DNA of 64,000 nucleotides. Origin: Schizophyllum amplum. Lineage: Eukaryota; Basidiomycota; Agaricomycetes; Agaricales; Schizophyllaceae. A model generated the notes under the pieces. It did no database searches and had not been told where the DNA came from. It saw only the letters and a program-made list of their open reading frames with translations. Shown here piece after piece: positions 11,350 through 22,006 of the stretch (position 1 is its first letter; each line of letters begins with the position of its first letter). The position numbers and the translations under genes are program-made. The stretch lies in NCBI GenBank assembly GCA_007026445.1, contig VDMD01000001.1, forward strand, positions 806,001-870,000, read 5' to 3'.

Positions 11350-12441
11350 TCATTCCTCGTCCTCTTCCTCCATCCGTACCCCGAAGCTCGGCTTGATATC
11401 CATCCCCAACAGCTTCATCTTTCCTGCCTGGAGACCAGTCAGAACATGGGTCCGAGGACGATGCCGGCGTGCAGACTCACCTGTACACGTTCGTTCTGCA
11501 CCTTGCGCAGCTCTTGCAGCTGGTCGCGGCTCAGGTAGCTCTCCGCCTCCGCGGCCTTCTTCTTCCGTGCGCCTGTCAAAGCCCTCATATCGGCGTTGGG
11601 GTCATAGCCGTCGTCGGGGAGAGTCAGCGTCTCTCCCGAACGCATAGCGGCCATCCGGCGCTCGTACGCGTCCATGTTGTAGAACTTGTCGTGCGGGAGA
11701 GTCGCTGCGTTGGAAGGTCAGGGTATGATCGGAGGGAACGGGTTGTAGGAACGCACCGGTGTTGAAGTCTTCAACGAACCGCGCGAACTCCTTCTTGCTC
11801 TGCTCTTTGGACAGTGTCTCTGGGTTTATCTTCCGCTCCTCGAGCAGCCATGTGTGGAACTCTTGTCCCTTGGAAAAGATACTGGTAATCGAATGAGCGG
11901 GACACAGTCGATTCGTGAACATGCATACGCACTCCACTTCCGTGATGAGTCCAAACTTGCCCCACTCCCCTGCCCCAGATTTCTTCCTCTGCACAACGAA
12001 TGAGGAAGACCACTTTTGTCACATCGTATACACACGCACCTTCTTCTCCTTCTTCGCCCGCTTGCGCTCTTTCCGTTCCCTCTCTTCGCTCTTGCTGCGC
12101 TTGTGCTTGTGCTTCCGCCGCCTGTGCTCCCCCTCCGACGACGAAGCGCTGGAGGCGGAGGCTTCTCGCCGCCGCTTTCCATCCCGCTTGCGTTCTCTTG
12201 ACCGGGAGCGCGAGCGCGATCTGGACCGTGAGGTATCGTGCCGCCGCCTCTTTCTCTCCGGGCTCCGACTCCTATCGCGACTAGTACTGCGTTTCCTTCT
12301 CCGGGGGGAGGCTGAACGCCTAGGTCTGTCATCTCGTCGATGCGCGCCTCTGTCATCGCGACGAGGGCTGGGGGAACGGCGGCGACTGCCGCGTTCGTCA
12401 TTTCGTTCCCTGGAGCGGGAACGGTATCTTCCTGATGCCAT
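11350..12441 (-). CDS. Arg/Ser-rich nuclear protein, SCI1/NKAPD1-like
   Basis: The N-terminal half (residues ~1-135) is dominated by RS, RE and SP dipeptides, as in splicing-associated nuclear proteins. After an intron the protein continues GEWGKFGLITEVD, then IFSKGQEFHTWLLEERK, EFARFVEDFNTATLPHDKFY and NMDAYERRMAAMRSG. This 'EF.TWL..E...E.LS....KE.F..F..DFN...L' block resembles plant style cell-cycle inhibitor 1 and related animal proteins. A helical segment with LSRDQLQELRKVQNERVQ follows, and the protein ends MDIKPSFGVRMEEEDEE-stop. Four introns are supported by frame: the last exon joins VQ to AGKMKLLG. The family link is by recall of the motif pattern, so it is moderate; the nuclear RS-protein nature is clear. 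The gene is divergent from the orphan gene at 13040. Confidence 0.75.
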
Positions 12442-13039
12442 GACTGTTGCTAAGAGTCTGTGACTCTTTGCAGAGTCAGGCTAATGGTGAGGGACAACGG
12501 GAGACGGTGTGTAGGAAGAGACAACGGCGCTCGACGATGCCCGGGTCGCCGACGCGATCGGTGCCGCGCGTGGTGCGTGCTCTCACCGCCACGTGCCACT
12601 TCAACCGTGCGAAGGTTTGTCGATTGTTCGCCCCCGTCAGGCCCCCGTCCCTCCCTATCGCGCGCTGTGTTGAGACTTGCCTGCGCTCATGCATTGCGAA
12701 TATACATCCGGAAGCCAGACTATTGCCTCCGTTGTGATTTACCCTTTGCAGGCAGGCACGTCGGTGTCGTTTAGTCGCCTCCGCACCTGGTGGCATGTCT
12801 TAGGCAATTGGCGCTCGACAGCAGCCGCAGCGACGCAGTGCTGGAGGGCCCATAATTTGAGCTCAGCCGGGTGTTGTTCTGCGCTGACGACACGCAAGTT
12901 CTCAGACTTTGGCGACGATACATGAGCGCGCTTGTCGTGAATTGCGATGCTGTTCTTCACGTCGACAAAGTCTTCGACAGGGGAAACTAATATCTTTCCA
13001 TACCCAGCGCGTCATATTCCCTTCTTACCTCATAACATC
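12442..13039. other. Shared promoter region between divergent genes
   Basis: About 600 nt between the RS-rich gene (minus) and an orphan gene (plus). Open frames on both strands are not protein-like. A frame opening at 12909 runs into the orphan gene but is better explained by read-through of its first intron. Confidence 0.45.
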
Positions 13040-13854
13040 ATGCCTATCACCCAGCTGTGGCGACGCAAGGCAGCGCGCGAGGTTTGTCCTGCCATCTTCA
13101 CTCAAGCGACTCATCCCTAACGGCTCTGTTCAGATGCGCCTCCCGGACGTCCAGAAACCTCCATCCATCGCAAGTGTTTCGTCATCCCAATTCACTCGCT
13201 GCGTCTCCCGCTGCGAACCTTGCTCCTGTCAGCCGGACATCGCCGAGCGCCGCAGCCACGACTACAACTGCTCGCTCATGGACTCCGCGTACGCATACGC
13301 CGCAGCAACAGCCAGAAGCGAGCACGCCGCCTCCGTACCAAGGGTCAATCACCGCCTCAGCGTAGCGACCTCCTGCTCGAGTGTGGCGTCATTGGGCCCA
13401 CCGACACCGTATGACATCTATGACGACCCGTTTGCGGGACCAGATGGTTGGACGCCTGGCGCAGAGGGCCCCGTGGAGGATAACGTGAGCGAGAAGTCGA
13501 GCAATAGCAGCATCGGGGGCGTCGTGAACGTGCTCCGAGTCATGGAGCAAGGAGGCGGCCAGGCGATGTTGGAGGCGAACGCGCACTGGAGCGCCTCGTA
13601 TCGGGACGCGCTTGATGGACCGTTATTGCCAGGCGGTGCGTTCCAGAAATCGTATGCAAGCAGTTTGCGCTCAGGTGCGTGCCATTTTCTGTTGTTCTGC
13701 GGCGAGTATACTAACAGCCGTTGTAGATTTGTCAGACGCATCCAGCGAGTACGGATGGTTCCTGGACTTGGACATCGCCACGCCACGCGCAGAGCGACCA
13801 CAAAGCTTGCCGATATATAGATTCTTCACGGAGCATTATTGGACGCTGGATTGA
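13040..13854 (+). CDS. Conserved-looking hypothetical protein
   Basis: I do not recognise this protein. The model starts at ATG 13040 (MPITQLWRRKAARE), removes a ~52-nt intron and continues MRLPDVQKPPSIASVSSSQF. A Ser/Pro-rich section follows, then a more structured part with TPYDIYDDPFAGPDGW and VVNVLRVMEQGGGQAMLEAN. A second intron (donor GTGCGTG near 13675, acceptor TTGTAG) joins SSLRS to DLSDASSEYGWFLDLDI, and the end is PIYRFFTEHYWTLD-stop. The C-terminal exon looks genuinely coding. The 5' end is less certain, because another frame is also open over 13057-13365. No membrane segment or catalytic motif is visible; it is perhaps 230 residues. Confidence 0.55.
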
Positions 13855-14020
13855 TTCGTGCCGCGCTTCCCTGATTCGTATAAGGACACTGTACAGTATA
13901 CACACTTACATTACACGCTTTACCGTTTTTACCCTTGAAATCTTGCCATAGTCGATTTGTTGCAGCTCGACGTTGCCCCTCGAATTCTCGAAGATCGATG
14001 ATTCAGTCCACGAGAGATCG

Positions 14021-14647
14021 TCATCGCTGGCGGCGGAATATATTGACGAATGCGCGGGTAATAGGGATGATAACGCCCCGGGCGAAAGCTGGGCTCAGAT
14101 ATAGAGAAGCAGCCACCCGCAACGGCGCAACAGCCTACAGCACTTTAGTCAGAAAACAGGCCACTTGTGAAAGCTAGTATGGCGCACCTTGGTCACTCCA
14201 TACGCCAAGACGGCGTTTGCGACGTCTCCCGTAATCCGCGGGCGCGGGCCATCGTCAACCAAAGGTGGTGCCCCGGAAACGCGCTTGTCAAAGCCAAATA
14301 CGCCGTATCGTCGGCCGACACGCTCCGCCCACGCGTCGCCTTGTTCGACCCAGTCGCGAAACGTGCGCTGCGTGTAAGCGAGCGCAGGTGAGTGCTCGGC
14401 CGTCGCGTCTGGATTTGTATCACGTATGGCTGCTACAGCGCGTTCGCCCAGACCGAGTGTACTAAGGATATTGAGACGACGGAGGAGACAGTATGGCAGC
14501 CACAACTCACCGAGCACCATATAATACCCCCACCAGCGGGACTATCGCGGTCAGTTCGTGTAGGACGCCGAAGGATACAACGAGCGAGGATACTGGAGCG
14601 CCTGTTCGCGCTGAGATCCCTTTCAGAGCGTCCTTATAGCGCGACAT
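14021..14647 (-). CDS. DUF1279 / FAM210-like mitochondrial membrane protein
   Basis: Three exons. Exon 1 gives MSRYKDALKGISARTGAPVS, then SLVVSFGVLHELTAIVPLVG, a hydrophobic segment of the DUF1279 type. A 46-nt intron joins VLYGAR to TLGLGERAVAAIRD. The next part carries FRDWVEQGDAWAERVGRRYG, the DUF1279-like helix pair, and GDVANAVLAYGVTK. The last exon reads AVAPLRVAASLYLSPAFARG, with a second hydrophobic stretch, and ends VNIFRRQR-stop. The family includes human FAM210A/B and fungal inner-mitochondrial proteins. The minimal reading frame across 14149-14520 misses both ends because of the introns. It runs tail to tail with the gene at 13040 and head to head with that at 14817. Confidence 0.75.
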
Positions 14648-14816
14648 GACGAGAGTAAAAGGGGGGCACTTCAACACTGAGCGATCATTATGCGAGCATG
14701 CTCATGAGTACCCGCGACAAGGCACTGCGTGACACAGCGCGTTGAGTTTGTGACGGAGTCGGACCGGCGCCGCCGTGTGCGCTCTTTTCTTCAAATATCA
14801 CCGCTGGTCGACTGCG

Positions 14817-16254
14817 ATGCTGGCTACGCGGACTCATGGTGCTCGGGCACTATGCCGCCCAAGAAGCGCAATAGCCAGGAGGACGAACGCGACACTCGCG
14901 CAGAATGCGTCCACTTCGTCGCCGACAGACACTCCGCCAGTCGCAGCGGAGACCGCCCACGCAGACAGCCCTGAGAGCGAGCGCCCGGGCGCTTACTTCA
15001 ACACCTCAGTGCCGCTAGACAACATGGCGAATGTTTTCAATCTCATACGCTCCATCGAGAGGAGCTATGGGCGCTTGGTGGAGCACAAGATCATTCACGT
15101 ACGTGGTCGACGCCTTCACCCTTCACGTTTGGTCCTGACGCTTTATAACAGGATGCTGAGCTCCCGCATTTGTACCGCAAGTACCTATACGTGACATTTG
15201 CGGAGCGGGAGTCGGCGGCAGCACTCGAACAGAATCCGGCGGCCACCTTCGAGGCGATCGACCTCCCGTACCAAGTCGGCGGGCCGCGGCTTTCCGACGT
15301 CGCACCCTTCTTGCGCAGGGGGCAGGCTGGTAATAAATTACCGACGCTGCCGAAGGGTGACCGTCTCGGCGCGCGAGGCGTAATTAATCGTGCGTACACC
15401 TTTCCGTCCCCTCCCCTCCATCTCACCCTCTCACTCAACTCACAATGACCTCACCAGCACCAAACTACACCCCACGCATAAACAACGCTGAAAGGTTGGT
15501 GGGCAAGGTCATGCGTGCCAAGATTGCGGCCAACTGGCTGGACTTTGGCGGCTTCGCGCGCCTGGACCCGATCCCCGCTGGTACCGACCTCTACGGACCG
15601 GGTATCGACCAGCCGAGGAAGCGCGCACTCTTCCGCCGCAACGCAGAGAAGTTCGAGGTCGAGAACATTTACGAGCTCGTGGAGGGCCAGGCGCCGTCTC
15701 CAGCAGCAAATGAACCCGCGGCTCCGGCCCCTGCGCGCGAATTCAAGCCGCTCACAGTCACACCAAAGCCGTTTGGCAACCCGAACACGACGGTGCCCTC
15801 TCCTCCAATGCCGGACCCCTTTGCCGCTGCCCCCGCGGAGTCGTCACCGGCGCTGCCCGACGTCAGCCCCGACCTGCCGTCCCCCCTGCCGTCGCCGACT
15901 GCCAGCCTGGAGGCGCAGGCGTTCGCGGCGAAAGCATTGCGGGAAAAGCGTCCCGTCATCAATGCGAAACGCGCCGGGGTGAAGCAGCTGCCGACGCGCG
16001 ACGCGCGCTTCTCGCAGGCTCGACCAGCGAACCGCCGATCACAAGCGAACCGACAGCAGTCCGCCTCGGATATCCTCTCGTCCAAGCCCATTCCCCAGGC
16101 TTCGCAGGATCTTCAGGAGCCGCATGACGACAGCTTGCTCGCGGAGGTGCGGGAGACGTTCTTCAGCAAGAAGGAGTCGGAGGGCAGGCAGAAGGCGCAG
16201 AACAAGCCGGGGCAGAAACCAAAGACGGGTGGGCTGTTCGGGGGCTGGTTCTGA
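14817..16254 (+). CDS. Hypothetical protein with mitochondrial-type presequence
   Basis: Three exons. The N-terminus MLATRTHGARALCRPRSAIA is Arg-rich and lacks acidic residues, as in a mitochondrial presequence. Next come PGAYFNTSVPLDNMANVFNL and IRSIERSYGRLVEHKIIH, then after a 50-nt intron DAELPHLYRKYLYVTFAERE. A second intron (donor GTGCGTAC, acceptor CTCACCAG) gives GVINPPNYTPRINNAERLVG, then KVMRAKIAANWLDFGGFARL. From about residue 260 the protein is Ala/Pro/Ser-rich and disordered, ending GGLFGGWF-stop. I do not recognise the family. The folded N-terminal half suggests a real, conserved mitochondrial protein. The ATG at 14817 is preferred over 14775 because it exposes the presequence. 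Confidence 0.6.
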
Positions 16255-16613
16255 TTCTACATACCATACTTATAGGTACTAATAACCCATTCTCACCCGA
16301 TGCACTGCGAAGGAGTGAAGTCAGATGGGCGCCCCAAGCACGGTAGGGGTAATCCTGACCAGGATCGTGGCGCGGACAGTGGCTGCGCAACACCCAAGCG
16401 GTTGTGGAAGGCCTGCTTACAATTTCAGGACTGTTGACGCAGAGACTGAGAACCGCTGAAGGAGACATCGGGAGGGTTCAGCCCGATGCTTTAAACACAT
16501 GGGTCCAAGTGGGTCCCTATTGACGGCCGCTTTGGGAAATCCGTGACGCTTTGATCACCAAGGTTAGCGCGCACCGTCCTCAACCGACACAAGAAGCACC
16601 CTCAAGACCGACA
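16255..16613. other. Intergenic: promoter of the eL33 gene
   Basis: About 360 nt between the preceding gene's stop and the eL33 start. As the upstream region of a strongly expressed ribosomal protein gene it should hold its promoter, but I see no recognisable motif. Confidence 0.5.
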
Positions 16614-17320
16614 ATGGGCTCGACGAGGTGAGCGAACTGCTGCCAATGTCCTCCACGATACGCTACGGATGCACTGGCGCGAAAGAACGGCGCAAATTGG
16701 TCCATGGACGCTGGATGGCGATCGGGCTGGGCGGATGCACTTGCGGCCTACAGAACACTTTGCGATCCTCACACATCCTCCATCCCTCCCACCCTCCCTG
16801 CATCTCAAGTGCGTTGGACTGATTGGATATGCCCTGCAGACTGTACAGCAAGGGCCGTGTCCTTGGCCACAAGCGCGCGAAGCGCAACACCCGCCCGAAC
16901 ACCTCCCTTCTGCAGATCGAGGGTGTTGCGACGAAGGAGGACGCCCAGTTCTACCTCGGCAAGGTACGTTCCTCGTTCGACAGCCTGTTCTAGCACCTAC
17001 TGACATGCTCTGCTCGCAGCGTGTGGCCTACGTTTACAAGGCGAAGCGCGAGATTCAGGGCTCGAAGATACGGGTAATCTGGGGGTGCGTGTACATGTCG
17101 TATTCTGCCTCTGTCTCCTCTCATCCCATCGTTCTCCAGGCGCGTCACCCGTCCACACGGCAACTCTGGCGTTGTCAAGTCAAAATTCCGCGTCAACCTC
17201 CCGCCCCGCGCGTTCGGTGCTAGCGTCCGGGTGGTGCGTCGATTGCTGTTATCTGTGATGCACGGTTGGCTGACTTTGATGTTCTCCATCTCGCAGATGC
17301 TTTACCCCTCTACGATCTAG
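16614..17320 (+). CDS. RPL33: 60S ribosomal protein eL33 (L35Ae)
   Basis: A component of the large cytosolic ribosomal subunit. Exon 1 is tiny (16614-16627, ATG GGC TCG ACG AG) and is separated by a 212-nt intron from exon 2 at 16840. Splicing gives [17 protein letters not shown]. It continues [27 protein letters not shown], then [52 protein letters not shown] and MLYPSTI-stop, essentially the whole family consensus at about 107 residues. Introns lie at 16628-16839, 16964-17019, near 17080-17140 and just before the last exon. An alternative start inside intron 1 at 16829 (MPCRLYSKG) is also in frame. I prefer the short first exon because ribosomal protein genes often have an intron just after the start and CTGCAG at 16834-16839 is a good acceptor. 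Confidence 0.95.
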
Positions 17321-17948
17321 ATCGCTTGTACAGTACGATCACGCCCATGTCCCCTACAGCTGTATGGCAATATGATATGCCCCCATGCGCGCGCCTAAAC
17401 GTCTTGCTTCAATATCGTGGGGTCATGAGCGAATTCCTAGCCATCTGGCTACATCTTCACATACTTTTCATCATGCGCGGGTGTATGGGGCCGTCTCGAG
17501 CAGATGGGATATTTGTTGATCTTCCCTATACACCAGCACATGAATCTCATACGTCGTTTGGGCGTTGTTGTTCTCCTTGCCTCATTGCTTTCAGACTTCC
17601 ATCCGATACACTACTACTACTAGGCAAGTATGATTGCTTTGTCTCCTCTTCTAGGTGGCAACACCCGGTGGCCTTCGCCAACTGCGCCGCCTATGGGTAT
17701 GTACTTACCTGCTTCCTTCGCGAGAAGCTATGTGAGATTTCGACCTGCAGCACTGGCTGCCATGCGCCGGTAGATACGATAGCGGCTGCGTGATTTAAAC
17801 GCTGCCGCCGGTCCTGGCAGTGGCAGAAGTTCTGCGCGCCACTGAGTGCAACACGTGCTATTTAATCCCGTCAGGGAATTAACAAGTACAAACACACCAG
17901 TCCGCATTCTTACAACTGCTGCCGTCAATCTAATTATTAGCTTCAGCC
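17321..17948. other. Intergenic, no gene seen
   Basis: About 630 nt downstream of eL33. A long frame from 17266 to 17793 begins inside the eL33 coding region in another frame and is not protein-like. No repeat or RNA gene is apparent. Confidence 0.5.
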
Positions 17949-18125
17949 ATGGATATCTATACTACTCCCTGCTTTCCTTGTCCCGTCGATCTCTCACACC
18001 ACAGTCCCGAGACAACATTCAATTTCCAAGAAACCCCAAATCCCAAGATCAACGCACGCGTAGGTAAGTATGTGTACAGTCGTGGACGCGCCGGTCCTTA
18101 CACAAAGTACCTCTTATCAGAGTAG
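17949..18125 (+). CDS. Possible 58-residue small protein
   Basis: An ATG in a good context (GCCATGG) opens a 58-codon frame starting MDIYTTPCFPCPVDLSHHSP and ending AGPYTKYLLSE-stop. The composition is balanced rather than repetitive. Its last ~28 nt overlap, antisense, the 3' end of the gene on the other strand. A perfect splice donor (G|GTAAGTATG) lies inside it at about 18063, with a possible acceptor (TTATCAG) 57 nt on, so it might instead be a first exon or part of an antisense transcript. I recognise no family. Confidence 0.25.
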   Translation: MDIYTTPCFPCPVDLSHHSPETTFNFQETPNPKINARVGKYVYSRGRAGPYTKYLLSE

Positions 18126-18766
18126 AATTCCATCAGCATGGCGCAGTATGCATCCGACGGAGCAATCATTTTCTTCACCAGTGTTTGAACGAGAATCTTC
18201 ATCCATTCTCGGTTCGCACCGGCCACGTCTGGCGTCCAACTCGCAGCCTTCATAGCGTGGTCGAGGACGAGATCGCGTTCGCTGCTCGACAGCTCGCCGA
18301 TTGTGACATGCGGTATCGCGTTGACCTCACGGTCTGCGTAGATGCAGATGCGCATCTCCTGGTAGGTCGGCTTCATGCTTCTGTCGAGGATGACTTCATG
18401 GTAGGCGCCATGTTCAGTGGATTCATTATAGGCACACAGGCGCCAGCGCAGGCAGAGGTCCCCGTCGCGCGGCGCGTCGCGAGGCTGAATGATGACCTGG
18501 ATCTTGCGTGAGGCTTCGCGGCCTACCCCCCTATAGACACGCCACAGCTCCTGCGGAGCCTCGTCTGTCGGCTGTGGCTTCATCGTAGCGGTCGGTGGCC
18601 GGAGGAGGCGTAGATGGGTGAGTGCGACAGCGGCGGTAGCTGATGGATCGGGGCCGCTGCTGGCTGAGGCGGCGGGGGCGGCGGAGGGGGAAGCCGTTGG
18701 AGAAACAGGGTGCGAGATCGTCTCCTTTATACACTGCCGTGCCATGAGGCAAGTGGCCAGCCTCAT
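18098..18766 (-). CDS. Hypothetical protein, single exon
   Basis: An uninterrupted frame of 222 codons. The first ~60 residues are Ala/Ser/Pro-rich, and an internal Met at 18583 (MKPQPTDEAPQELWRVYRGV) may be the true start. From there the protein looks folded: REASRKIQVIIQPRD, DGDLCLRWRLCAYNESTEHG, SMKPTYQEMRICIYADREV, ELSSSERDLVLDHAMKAASW, then WMKILVQTLVKKMIAPSDAY and a terminal SDKRYFV. There is no signal peptide, membrane helix or known catalytic motif. I do not recognise it. The stop overlaps a donor-like GTGTAAGG, so a further 3' exon cannot be excluded. Confidence 0.6.
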   Translation of the reverse strand: MRLATCLMARQCIKETISHPVSPTASPSAAPAASASSGPDPSATAAVALTHLRLLRPPTATMKPQPTDEAPQELWRVYRGVGREASRKIQVIIQPRDAPRDGDLCLRWRLCAYNESTEHGAYHEVILDRSMKPTYQEMRICIYADREVNAIPHVTIGELSSSERDLVLDHAMKAASWTPDVAGANREWMKILVQTLVKKMIAPSDAYCAMLMEFYSDKRYFV

Positions 18767-18935
18767 GTCTGCTCGTCGCTGGCCCTCAACAGCGCGCCGT
18801 TCGCACCCTGACGGCGATCAAACTTGACCTGATTGAGAGCACAATGGCCAGCTTGCGGAAATCTAATGGAATTCGGGGTCCGAAGGTGCGCTTATGTTGA
18901 CTTCCCAAGCCCCGTTTGTATTGACGGAGTGTACG

Positions 18936-21246
18936 TTACAGTGTGTAAAGAAAGCCTGGGCGGCCTTCGAGAGGATCGGCCAGCTTGCCGGCGAGGGACA
19001 GGCGGTTCAGGCGACTGAAGTGCATGCTCGTAATTCCCACGAGAACAATGAGCACGATCTGCGCGCCCATGGTGACCCAGAGACCTGTTACGTTTACCAG
19101 TCAGCCGCAGCAAAGGAAGACGCCGCACATCCGACATGCCTGGTACATAATCGGGAAAGTCCGCCTCCCGAAAGACCATCGCGGCAATGATCCTGTGCAA
19201 GAAGGCGTCAGGAAAGCGTACGCGGCGACAAGACCCGTTGATTCCTCTCGACTCACCCTCCGACGCCGCCAAATGTGACACTGAGAGCAGTTTGTACGTT
19301 TCTGTCTCCGTTCATCAGTATTGTCGCATAATGAAGCCATTCGAGACCCACTTTTTGCTCTGCGTTACGACGTTGTTGGACCCCTAGAGATGAAAGGTCA
19401 ACATTTTCCGACGGCAAAGGAAGACACATAGACTGACATAGGACAGTATCCCCGGTATACACCCGGAGCATCCGGCGGTGGCGAGGAAGGTACCTTTGAA
19501 CTACTCAGTGCGTAGCCCTGGAGCGATCGTGATATCGAAACTAACCGAAATATCTAACAGTGTTGAGCTTTGCGAACGCCATGAGCGCGAGGCCGGTGAC
19601 GCAGAGGAGGGCCTGAGCGACAATGAAAACACCCCTCAGCTTGTATCGGTCTGCCATTCGCGCAAAGCCAACGGCTGTGGCGATCTACGACGGATTCATC
19701 AGCATACCCTCGGCAGCGAAGAGTTTTACACGTACAGCTGGAAGGTATGGAAATGCGCTCTTGTTCATGGGCATTTCAGCTGACGACAACTGAATAGACC
19801 ACTATGAGCTCACCATGATCAAGGCTTGCGCTTTGCTATACCCAATCCCTTCACAGAAGCGTAAGCACTCCTGTGATTGTCTAGCGTATATCATCAACTT
19901 ACCATGCAAGATAACCGACACGAAATATGCCAACGCATACGATGGTATCGTCGCGCACGCGAACATAATGCCTACATCGGTCTGTCAGCAAGAGCATCTG
20001 GTCACTCGTACGGTACGCTATTCCTTACCGTATGCCCACAGCGTCCAGTCGCTCAAATGCTTCAAGACGGTCCCTCGTGTCAATTGGTCTGGCACGGCGT
20101 CCCCGCGGTCATCCTCAATACGCTTGAGCACGTACGCCGTTTCTTCCGGCGCCAAGAAGGTGTTGCGATCTGGGAACTCGGGAAGCAACCAAAACGACAG
20201 CGCGCCGAGCGCTAATGTAACAGCGCCCTCGACAATGAAGATCCACTGCCATCCGCGGACACCACCTCGGCCATCAAGCAAGTTCAGCGCGTATGCGAGT
20301 ATTTGCGAGAACCCGGCGACGGCCAAGGAGGACAGGTAGAAGATGGCAAGTCTGACAAGACAGTCATTCGCCAAAGTACAGTCAGAGCGCGTGAAGAGCG
20401 ACGCACCTCGTCTGGACTTCGTATCTGGTATACCTGACGCATGTCAGTCGCACCACAGCATTGGTTCACTAACGGTCTCACCAGGTTGATATGACGAGGA
20501 CAAGCCCCGGGAAGAAGGCCGCTTCCAACGCGCCCAGTAGGACGCGACCTGGGCAGGCAAGGCATCAGATCATGCCGTATACCGAGGAGAAATTTGTTCT
20601 ACTCACATAGCGTCAAGTATCCCCACGAAGTCACAAAACCCATCCCAATCTGGACGGCACCCCAGCCGATGGTGATGGACGACAGCCATACACGTACGCC
20701 GAATCTCCTCACCAGCAGGTTGCCAGGAATCTGGCTGAGGACATGATATCGGTATGTGGTTCGATTCATCGCCCGAAGAGTGAAGGTCTCACAAGAGGAT
20801 GTAGGGCACGAAGTATAGGCATGTTGCGATGCTGTATCGTGCTCCACGATCAAGTCCCTGTTGGTTGGTCTCAGGTCAGCATCCCTTTTCATCAACTGAA
20901 CCAGCGGACTCACTAGGTCTTCCCCCATCCCAGCAGTCCTCGCCGAACCCATATTGATGCGGTCAATCAAGCAGAACGCGTACAGACATCCAAAAAGCGG
21001 CAAGATACGGCAGTCGATACGCAACCTGGATGACGAACACTCATGTTAACTTCACTAATCTTTCTAGAGACACAGCAGCACGCACATAAGACGGCGATGC
21101 GAAGTGCGCAGGACGCTGGTTTTGGCAGGCAACGCCACCACCGGCGCTTCATAGTCCGAGCTCATGCACTTCTCCTCGTCCGACTGGGCGTCCACACTCT
21201 CCACTCGCGCCGTACCGAACGAATGCGCCATATTCACAGTGGACAT
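18936..21246 (-). CDS. MFS transporter, anion:cation symporter (nicotinate/allantoate permease type), copy 1
   Basis: A multi-exon 12-TM permease of the ACS (Dal5/Tna1/Liz1) family, which imports organic anions such as nicotinate, pantothenate or allantoate with protons. The start at 21246 gives MSTVNMAHSFGTARVES. TM1 follows in LRIDCRILPLFGCLYAFCLI with the family DRINMGSARTAGM. Further blocks are NLLVRRFGVRVWLSSITIGW, GWQWIFIVEGAVTLALGALS, LPEFPDRNTFLAPEETAYVL and RIEDDRGDAVPDQL. The second half carries ARMADRYKLRGVFIVAQALL, FLATAGCSGCIPGILSYV, SNNVVTQSKK and FREADFPDYVPGM, and the protein ends GKLADPLEGRPGFLYTL-stop. All blocks are present and frames join across introns, so it looks functional. 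The substrate cannot be told from sequence. It lies in tandem with the related gene at 22007-24339. Confidence 0.85.
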
Positions 21247-22006
21247 GGGGAAGCAAGGGGGACAGCAAGCAGGAAAGCGGCACCGCCCCGTCCCCCCTTG
21301 CCCGTCTATAAAGCCCGGAGGGCGCCGCCCCGCATAGTAAACCCACATGCCGTCGTGCGTGCCTCGTCGTAAACGCCGCCCTCTTGGCGCGCAACCCTAC
21401 TCACTTGACTGCCCGGGCTTGTCTAAACCCATCCTACTGACAGCCTTTCCGCACTACGCGCGTCTTGGAAAAGCTTGTTTGAATGGGCGCTCGCAGGGAC
21501 CTTTCCTCTTTCATATTCTGTCGCGCCTCATGGAATGCACCATGGAATGATCTTCGCACTGCTCGCCTGTCATGCGGGGACTACCATTCAATGTGCGGAG
21601 GCTACACTTTATTGGGTGGCGGTTGGGCGCCGGGTGAACTTCTGGCGACCTGGTGCTCGCCTATCTCGACAATCACAATGTTGACAGGCGCCTCCGGCTG
21701 CTCTCGCAAGCGCGCATAGTCTGGCAACGAGGCACGTACATATAGGATCGTCCTCGAAGGAGGACTAATTCGTAGCCTCGGGATCGTGCAGTGTACGTAC
21801 ACGCCACCACAAAAGGATATAGTATGTGCAGCCTCTACCGTGTGCGTGGGCTGCGACCTGAAGGGAATCTAAGCTAACGCTGACTTGCTGTCTCCTAAGT
21901 AAGCAGAACTGTGAGTGCACTGATAGATCAAGGACTTCAAATAATGCTCACCTGACAGATATATGTAACCTGTCATCATCACCAAGAATTGATCTTTGCA
22001 ACCGTC
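21247..22006. other. Intergenic between the two tandem transporters
   Basis: About 760 nt, the upstream region of MFS copy 1 and the 3' flank of copy 2. Short frames on both strands are not protein-like, and no repeat is evident. Confidence 0.5.

Noticed and set aside
12909..13820. Long start for the orphan gene at 13040
   Set aside because: It requires reading through the intron at about 13082-13133, and the upstream part is not protein-like.
16628..16839. Possible snoRNA inside the first eL33 intron
   Set aside because: No C-box/D-box pair or H/ACA arrangement could be found.
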